Below the pieces are notes generated by a model. It made no database searches. It saw only the letters and a list, made by a program, of their open reading frames with translations, and was not told where the DNA came from. Positions 59,309-64,000 of a stretch of DNA of 64,000 nt are shown here, one piece after another. Numbering within the stretch: the stretch's first letter is position 1; every line of letters begins with the position of its first letter. This DNA is from Nocardioides sp. Soil805 (lineage in GTDB: Bacteria > Actinomycetota > Actinomycetes > Propionibacteriales > Nocardioidaceae). A program made the position numbers and the translations under genes. The stretch spans positions 868,001 to 932,000 of the forward strand of contig NZ_LMSU01000002.1 in the NCBI RefSeq assembly GCF_001429625.1, read 5' to 3'.

Positions 59309-60424
59309 TCACTGGTCGAGGTAGGACTTGACCTCGATCGAGCCGTCGATGATCCCGGCCTTGACCTCGTCGAGCTCGCCGGTCAGCGAGTCGGAGACCT
59401 TGCTCTCGAAGTTGTGGAACGGCGCCAGGCCGACTCCGTCGTTCTCGAGGGTGCCGATGTAGGCCTCGGAGTCGAACTCGTCGTTGCCCGCGGACATGAT
59501 CGCCTCGTACGTCGAGACCTTCATGCCCTTGAGGATCGAGGTCATGATGACGTCCTGCGTGTTGGGGTCGGTCTCGAACACGTCGGCGTCGGTGCCGATG
59601 AGCGCGACGTCCTCGCCCGAGTCCGCGATCGCGGTGAGCGCGCCCTGGTAGATCGGGCCGCCCACGGGCAGGATGACGTCGGCGCCCTGGTCGAGGATGC
59701 GGCGCGCGGTGCTGGTGGCCGCCTCGTTGGCCTCGAAGCCGCCGGTGAAGGAGCCCTTCTCGCCGCCCTCGAAGCCGATGACCTCGACGTCCTTGCCCTT
59801 CTCCTGGGCGTAGTACTCCGCGCCCTGCTTGAAGCCGTCCATGAAGATCGTGACGGTCGGGTACGGCTGGCCGCCGTAGGTGCCGACGGTGCCCGTCTTG
59901 GTGTAGTCGGCGGCCGCGTAGCCGGCCAGGAACGCCGCCTGGGCGGTGTTGTACAGGAGCGGCTTGATGTTCTCCGCGTCCTTCTCGCCGTCGAAGTCGT
60001 TGTCGGCCGCGTCGTCGATGAGGATGTAGTCGATGTCCGGGTTGGCGTTGGCCGACTCGACCGTGGCCGCGGACAGCGCGAAGCCGACCGTGACGATGGC
60101 GTTGCAGCCCTGCGCGACGAGGGCCTCCAGGTTGGGGGCGTAGTCGTTCTCGCTGTTGGACTCGACGGGGGTCAGCTCGACACCCAGCTCGTCGGCGGCC
60201 TGCTGCGCGCCCTCGAAGCCCAGCTGGTTGAAGGACTTGTCGTCGAAGCCGCCGGCGTCGGAGACGATGCAGGGCTTGAAGTCGCTCGCCGCCGCCTCGC
60301 TCCCGCTGTCGCTGCCGCTGTCCTCCTCGGGCGCGTCACCACATGCCGCCAGGGTCGCGGTCGCCAGCAGCGCCACGAGGCCGCTCGTGACGACCTTCCT
60401 CGTGTTCCTCACAAATGCCTCCAT
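59309..60424 (-). CDS. BmpA/PnrA-type nucleoside-binding lipoprotein
   Basis: 371 residues. Lipobox ATLAACG (Cys about 28), then a Ser/Asp/Glu linker and a BMP-family binding fold: VSDAGGFDDKSFNQLGFEGA, VTVGFALSAAT, DYILIDDAA, VGTYGGQPYPTV, VLPVGGPIYQG, LIGTDAD. BMP proteins bind purine nucleosides; divergence from cdd and deoA fits this. ATG 60424 chosen because upstream in-frame residues lack coding character. Confidence 0.94.
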   Translation of the reverse strand: MEAFVRNTRKVVTSGLVALLATATLAACGDAPEEDSGSDSGSEAAASDFKPCIVSDAGGFDDKSFNQLGFEGAQQAADELGVELTPVESNSENDYAPNLEALVAQGCNAIVTVGFALSAATVESANANPDIDYILIDDAADNDFDGEKDAENIKPLLYNTAQAAFLAGYAAADYTKTGTVGTYGGQPYPTVTIFMDGFKQGAEYYAQEKGKDVEVIGFEGGEKGSFTGGFEANEAATSTARRILDQGADVILPVGGPIYQGALTAIADSGEDVALIGTDADVFETDPNTQDVIMTSILKGMKVSTYEAIMSAGNDEFDSEAYIGTLENDGVGLAPFHNFESKVSDSLTGELDEVKAGIIDGSIEVKSYLDQ

Positions 60425-60560
60425 GATCGAGTCGTCCCCGGGGTGGGGGCGTATATCGGGGTGAATGATGCCCGTGCCCGGGCGTGCGTGGGTGGCAAAG
60501 CGCCAATCGGTATCCGTCTGTGACCTCTTCGCCGCCTGCCGCGCGTGAGCTGTCATACGT

Positions 60561-60566
60561 CATAGT
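60561..60566 (+). promoter_or_regulatory. -10 box for cdd-deoA
   Basis: CATAGT seven bases before ATG 60574; likely leaderless. GTCATA occurs twice nearby (60552 and 60559), a possible operator half-site. Confidence 0.4.
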
Positions 60567-60573
60567 GACCCCG

Positions 60574-60963
60574 ATGAACTGGACACAGCTGCGCGCCGAG
60601 GCGATCACCGCCATGGGTCACGCCTACGCGCCCTACTCCCACTACCCGGTCGGTGCCGCCGCGCTCGTCGACGACGGCCGCCTCGTCGTGGGCTGCAACG
60701 TCGAGAACGCGGCGTACGGCGTGACGCTGTGCGCCGAGTGCGGGCTGGTGTCCGCACTGCACGCGACCGGCGGGGGCCGGCTGACGCACTTCGTGTGCGT
60801 CAACGCCGACGGCAGCGTCATCATGCCCTGCGGGCGGTGCCGCCAGCTGCTCTGGGAGCACGGTGGCGCCGACCTGCTCATCGAGACGCCCGAGGGCGTC
60901 CGCACCATGGCCGAGGTGCTGCCCATGGCCTTCGGCCCCGACGACTTGAAGGACATCACGTGA
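60574..60963 (+). CDS. cdd: cytidine deaminase
   Basis: 129 residues. Substrate and zinc motifs: NVENAAYGVTLCAE (catalytic Glu and first zinc Cys) and PCGRCRQLLWE (other two zinc Cys). Small tetrameric type. Deaminates cytidine and deoxycytidine taken up by the divergent importer. Overlaps deoA by four bases. Confidence 0.96.
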   Translation: MNWTQLRAEAITAMGHAYAPYSHYPVGAAALVDDGRLVVGCNVENAAYGVTLCAECGLVSALHATGGGRLTHFVCVNADGSVIMPCGRCRQLLWEHGGADLLIETPEGVRTMAEVLPMAFGPDDLKDIT

Positions 60964-62240
60964 CGCACGACGCCATCGAGGTCATCAGCGCCAAGCGCGA
61001 CCGCCGGGCCCTCACCGACAGCCAGATCGACTGGGTCATCGACGCCTACACCCGGGGCGACGTCGCCGACGAGCAGATGTCGGCGCTCGCCATGGCGATC
61101 CTGCTCAACGGCATGGACCTGCGGGAGATCTCGCGCTGGACCGACGCGATGATCGCGTCGGGGGAGCGGATGGACTTCTCCTCGCTGTCGCGGCCCACCG
61201 CCGACAAGCACTCCACCGGCGGCGTGGGCGACAAGATCACCCTGCCGCTCGCCCCCCTCGTCGCCGCGTGCGGCGTCGCGGTGCCCCAGCTGTCCGGGCG
61301 CGGCCTGGGCCACACCGGCGGCACGCTCGACAAGCTCGAGGCGATCCCCGGGTGGCGCGCGGCGCTGTCCAACGAGGAGATGCTCGCCCAGCTCGAGGAC
61401 ATCGGGGCGGTGATCTGCGCCGCCGGGGACGGCCTCGCGCCCGCCGACAAGAAGCTCTACGCCCTGCGCGACGTCACCGGCACGGTCGAGGCGATCCCGC
61501 TCATCGCCAGCTCGATCATGTCCAAGAAGATCGCCGAGGGCACCGGCGCCCTCGTCCTCGACGTCAAGGTCGGCACCGGGGCCTTCATGAAGGACCTCGA
61601 CCGGGCGCGCGAGCTCGCCGAGACCATGGTCGGGCTCGGCAAGGCCGCGGGCGTGCACACGGTGGCGCTGCTCACCGACATGAGCACGCCGCTGGGCCTC
61701 ACCGCCGGCAACGCCGTCGAGGTCGCCGAGTCCGTGGAGGTGCTCGCCGGCGGGGGTCCCGCCGACGTCGTCGAGCTGACCCTGGCCCTGGCCCGCGAGA
61801 TGCTGGCCGGCGCCGGTGTCACCGACGTCGACCCGGCCGACCGGCTCGCCGACGGCAGCGCGATGGACGCGTGGAAGGCGATGGTCCGCGCCCAGGGCGG
61901 CGACCCGGACGCCCCCCTGCCCACCGCGCGCGAGTCCCACGTGGTCACCGCCCCGGCCTCCGGCACCCTGACCCGGCTCGACGCGATGGCCGTCGGCCTG
62001 GCCGCGTGGCGCCTGGGCGCCGGCCGGGCCCGCAAGGAGGACCCGGTGCAGGCCGGGGCCGGTGTCGTCTGGCACGCACGTCCCGGCGACCGCGTCACCG
62101 AGGGCCAGCCGCTGATGACCCTGCTCACCGATGAGCCGGAGCGCTTCGAGCGCGCGCTGGCCTCCCTCGAGGGCGGGTACGACGTGGCGAACGAGGCGTC
62201 GTACACGCCGACGGACCTCGTGCTCGACCGCATCGGCTGA
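60960..62240 (+). CDS. deoA: thymidine/pyrimidine-nucleoside phosphorylase
   Basis: 426 residues. Signature SGRGLGHTGGTLDKLEAIPG, phosphate site KHSTGGVGDK, SSIMSKKIAEG and KVGTGAFMK. Cleaves thymidine or other pyrimidine deoxynucleosides with phosphate, releasing deoxyribose-1-phosphate. GTG 60960 overlaps the cdd stop (GTGA). Confidence 0.96.
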   Translation: MTHDAIEVISAKRDRRALTDSQIDWVIDAYTRGDVADEQMSALAMAILLNGMDLREISRWTDAMIASGERMDFSSLSRPTADKHSTGGVGDKITLPLAPLVAACGVAVPQLSGRGLGHTGGTLDKLEAIPGWRAALSNEEMLAQLEDIGAVICAAGDGLAPADKKLYALRDVTGTVEAIPLIASSIMSKKIAEGTGALVLDVKVGTGAFMKDLDRARELAETMVGLGKAAGVHTVALLTDMSTPLGLTAGNAVEVAESVEVLAGGGPADVVELTLALAREMLAGAGVTDVDPADRLADGSAMDAWKAMVRAQGGDPDAPLPTARESHVVTAPASGTLTRLDAMAVGLAAWRLGAGRARKEDPVQAGAGVVWHARPGDRVTEGQPLMTLLTDEPERFERALASLEGGYDVANEASYTPTDLVLDRIG

Positions 62241-62386
62241 CGCGACTTCCGCGCCCGGTCCCTCGGGGGTCCCGTCCCGTCCCCCCGCGGCGTCCCCAAC
62301 TCTGGCGATGCTGGACGACTTCTTTACTTTCGCGGTTCGAACGGACCTAGCCTCCGAGGAATCTCGTGGGGAGGGGGTCGGGGCCC

Positions 62387-64000
62387 GTGGACACCCAGGA
62401 AGACGACGCGCAGAGCCGGAAGGGTTCCGTCGGCCCGGTCGGACTGGCCGTGCTGCTCACCCTCGCCTTGCTCGCCGGCGCCGGGCTCTCCTTCGTGCTG
62501 TGGTCCGACAAGGACGTCGGCGTACCCTTCGCCGACGCCGGGTGCGAGCGCTCACGGACGGTGGAGCTCACCGTCGCGCCGCAGCTGCGGGAGGTCGTCT
62601 CCCGCGCGGTGGCGGACGTCGCGCCCGCCTGCACCCGGGTCGACACCACGCAGGCGACCGGGGGACAGGTCGCCCTCGCCGCGTCCACCGGGGCGTCGCT
62701 GCCGGACATCTGGATCGCCGACGGGCGACTGTGGATGACCCCCACCTACCTCGGGACGGCCGCAGGGCTGCGGATGGTGGCCCCGAGCATCGCCCGGACC
62801 CCCGTCCTGCTGGTGGGAGGGCCGATGGCGCAGCAGTTCGACTCCTGGGGTGCGGCGGAGGCGTCCGGGCTGGTGTCCGTCCCCGACCCCCTGACCTCGA
62901 CGGTCGGCTCGCTGGCCGTGGTGGCCCCCCGGGCCGAGGCCGCCTGGACGGGGCGCAGTCCGGCACAGGCCCAGCAGATGACGGTGTCGTTCGCCCAGCA
63001 GTACGGCGAGCGACGCGCACGGGGGATGGACGAGGACGTCCAGCCGGGCGCGGTGGTCACCGTCCACGGGAGCGTGCGGGACCCGATCTCCTCGAGGAGG
63101 CTGGTCGTCGCGACCGAGCAGGAGCTGGCGCAGGCGCGTGCCGAGGCGGCGTACCTCCGCGACCTGACCCCGGGGCCCGGCGCACTCGCCCTGGACTTCC
63201 CGATGGCCGTGCGGCAGCAGGCGGCGCCGGGATCGGGTGTCGTCGCCCGCCGCCTCGTGGCCTGGTTCGACGGCGAGGAGGGGATGCAGGCCCTCCACGA
63301 CGCGGGCCTGCGCGGGCCCGACGGCGTGCCGGCCGCCGACGCCGCGGCCGAGGTGTCTCGCTACCTGCCGACCCCGAGCCCGCGCGTCGTCGCGACGGCC
63401 GTGCAGACCTGGCGCACGTTGAGCGTCCCCTCCGCCATCCTCGCGGTCGTGGACGCCTCGGGGTCGATGGACTACGCCGCCGCGGGCGCAACCCGCATGG
63501 AGGTGCTGGCCGAGGCGGCCGAGCTGGGACTGTCGTTCCTGCCCGGCCACGCCCGGGTCGGCCTGTGGATCTTCTCCATCGACAAGGGCGGGCCCGGACA
63601 GGACTGGCGCGTCCTGGAGCCGGTGCGCGCCCTGGACGCCGCACGGTCGGTGGGCACCCAGCGCTCGGCCCTGCGCGAGCGCGCGCAGCAGCTCCCCGAC
63701 CTGACCGGAGGGGGCACGGGCCTCTACGACACCGCCCTGGCGGCCTACCGGCAGGCCCTGCGCGACTACCGGCCGGGCTTCGCCAACGCGGTGGTGCTGA
63801 TGACCGACGGGGAGAACGAGGACCCGGGATCGGTCTCGATGGCCGACCTCGTGCGCCGGCTGCACGACCTGCGGGACCCCGAGCGTCCGGTGCGCATCGT
63901 GGGGATCGCCATCAGCGGCGACGCCGACCTCGGTGCGCTGCGGCGGATGGCGGACGCCACGGGCGGCGAGGCCTACCTCGCCGAGCAGCCCGAGGACATC
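62387..64000 (+). CDS. substrate-binding-like plus VWA-domain membrane protein (3' end cut off)
   Basis: 538 codons remain open to the right edge. Start GTG 62387 follows a GGGGAGGGGG stretch. An acidic/basic start, then a helix (about 20-42), then a solute-binding-protein-like region (about 60-330, with ATGGQVALAAS and LPDIWIADGRLW). From about 345 comes a von Willebrand A domain with a complete MIDAS: DASGS (about 364-368), TGGGTGLYDTAL, and LMTDGEN. Likely an extracytoplasmic, metal-dependent adhesion or assembly protein; role unknown. Its own promoter region (62241-62386) has an AT-richer patch at 62317-62340. Confidence 0.88.
   Translation, partial: MDTQEDDAQSRKGSVGPVGLAVLLTLALLAGAGLSFVLWSDKDVGVPFADAGCERSRTVELTVAPQLREVVSRAVADVAPACTRVDTTQATGGQVALAASTGASLPDIWIADGRLWMTPTYLGTAAGLRMVAPSIARTPVLLVGGPMAQQFDSWGAAEASGLVSVPDPLTSTVGSLAVVAPRAEAAWTGRSPAQAQQMTVSFAQQYGERRARGMDEDVQPGAVVTVHGSVRDPISSRRLVVATEQELAQARAEAAYLRDLTPGPGALALDFPMAVRQQAAPGSGVVARRLVAWFDGEEGMQALHDAGLRGPDGVPAADAAAEVSRYLPTPSPRVVATAVQTWRTLSVPSAILAVVDASGSMDYAAAGATRMEVLAEAAELGLSFLPGHARVGLWIFSIDKGGPGQDWRVLEPVRALDAARSVGTQRSALRERAQQLPDLTGGGTGLYDTALAAYRQALRDYRPGFANAVVLMTDGENEDPGSVSMADLVRRLHDLRDPERPVRIVGIAISGDADLGALRRMADATGGEAYLAEQPEDI

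Overview
The window is high-GC (roughly 70% or more by eye) chromosomal DNA from an actinobacterium. It has dense short intergenic gaps, many GTG and TTG starts, 1-4 bp start/stop overlaps, and many genes whose start codon lies only 6-8 bases after a TANNNT-type -10 box (leaderless transcripts). Gene content and order (pcrA, M23 peptidase, stand-alone B12-binding protein, sucCD, DUF6350, purN, purH, folD, DUF3017, mdh, icd, trpS, YihY, SCO4848-type protein, sdhCAB, mutAB-meaB, BmpA transporter, cdd, deoA) resembles from memory a conserved core block of Streptomyces and Nocardioidaceae chromosomes. A Nocardioides-like organism is the best guess. I see no rRNA, tRNA, prophage, insertion sequence or CRISPR array.

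Layout. 1-3.3 kb: a heterodimeric ABC exporter (leftward, left end cut off) in which one of the two ATP sites has lost every recognisable catalytic motif. 3.3-7.5 kb: an alpha/beta hydrolase and a YbaK-type editing protein, then two paralogous glycerophosphodiester phosphodiesterases flanking a small secreted protein. 7.5-11.2 kb: a PspC-type envelope protein facing a PspC-domain histidine kinase and its LuxR-type regulator. 11.2-13.5 kb: amino-acid permease with a coupled universal stress protein, and a small membrane protein. 13.6-17.3 kb: PcrA helicase and an M23 peptidase converging on a 411-bp non-coding stretch built from an unusual tandem repeat of paired hairpins. 17.5-21.5 kb: IcmB-like B12 protein, photolyase, succinyl-CoA synthetase. 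21.5-26.2 kb: a duplicated-domain lipoprotein, an ECF-sigma-like protein fused to a membrane segment and large ectodomain, and a DUF6350 membrane protein.

26.1-36.7 kb: purine and one-carbon genes (purN; purH behind a ZTP riboswitch; folD; DUF3017), malate dehydrogenase, a lipoprotein, an aquaporin with a repetitive Pro/Gln tail, monomeric isocitrate dehydrogenase behind an 18-bp palindrome, and small membrane proteins. 36.7-42.6 kb: MFS exporter, a 57-residue protein, secreted lipase behind nested palindromes including a CRP-type core, trpS, 2'-5' RNA ligase-like protein, YihY and a SCO4848-type protein. 42.6-48.7 kb: sdhC-sdhA-sdhB with an unusual methyltransferase-remnant/glycosyltransferase protein one base downstream, and a family-4-type glycosyltransferase. 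48.8-55.1 kb: mutA-mutB-meaB and an M20 amidohydrolase; the end of mutA is written through two sequences that look like genome-wide palindromic repeats. 55.1-62.2 kb: BmpA-type nucleoside ABC importer divergent from cdd-deoA, together a nucleoside salvage module. 62.4 kb to the right edge: a substrate-binding-like plus VWA-domain protein, cut off.

Metabolically the window joins propionyl/methylmalonyl-CoA entry (mutAB, meaB) to the TCA cycle (sucCD, sdhCAB, mdh, icd), with purine synthesis and nucleoside uptake and breakdown. I did not find a clearly new multi-gene system. The most notable items are the repeat block at 16.1-16.4 kb, the membrane-tethered sigma-like protein and its neighbour, the repeat-invaded 3' end of mutA, and the glycosyltransferase fusion after sdhB. 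No database search was possible; all family assignments rest on motifs and recall.
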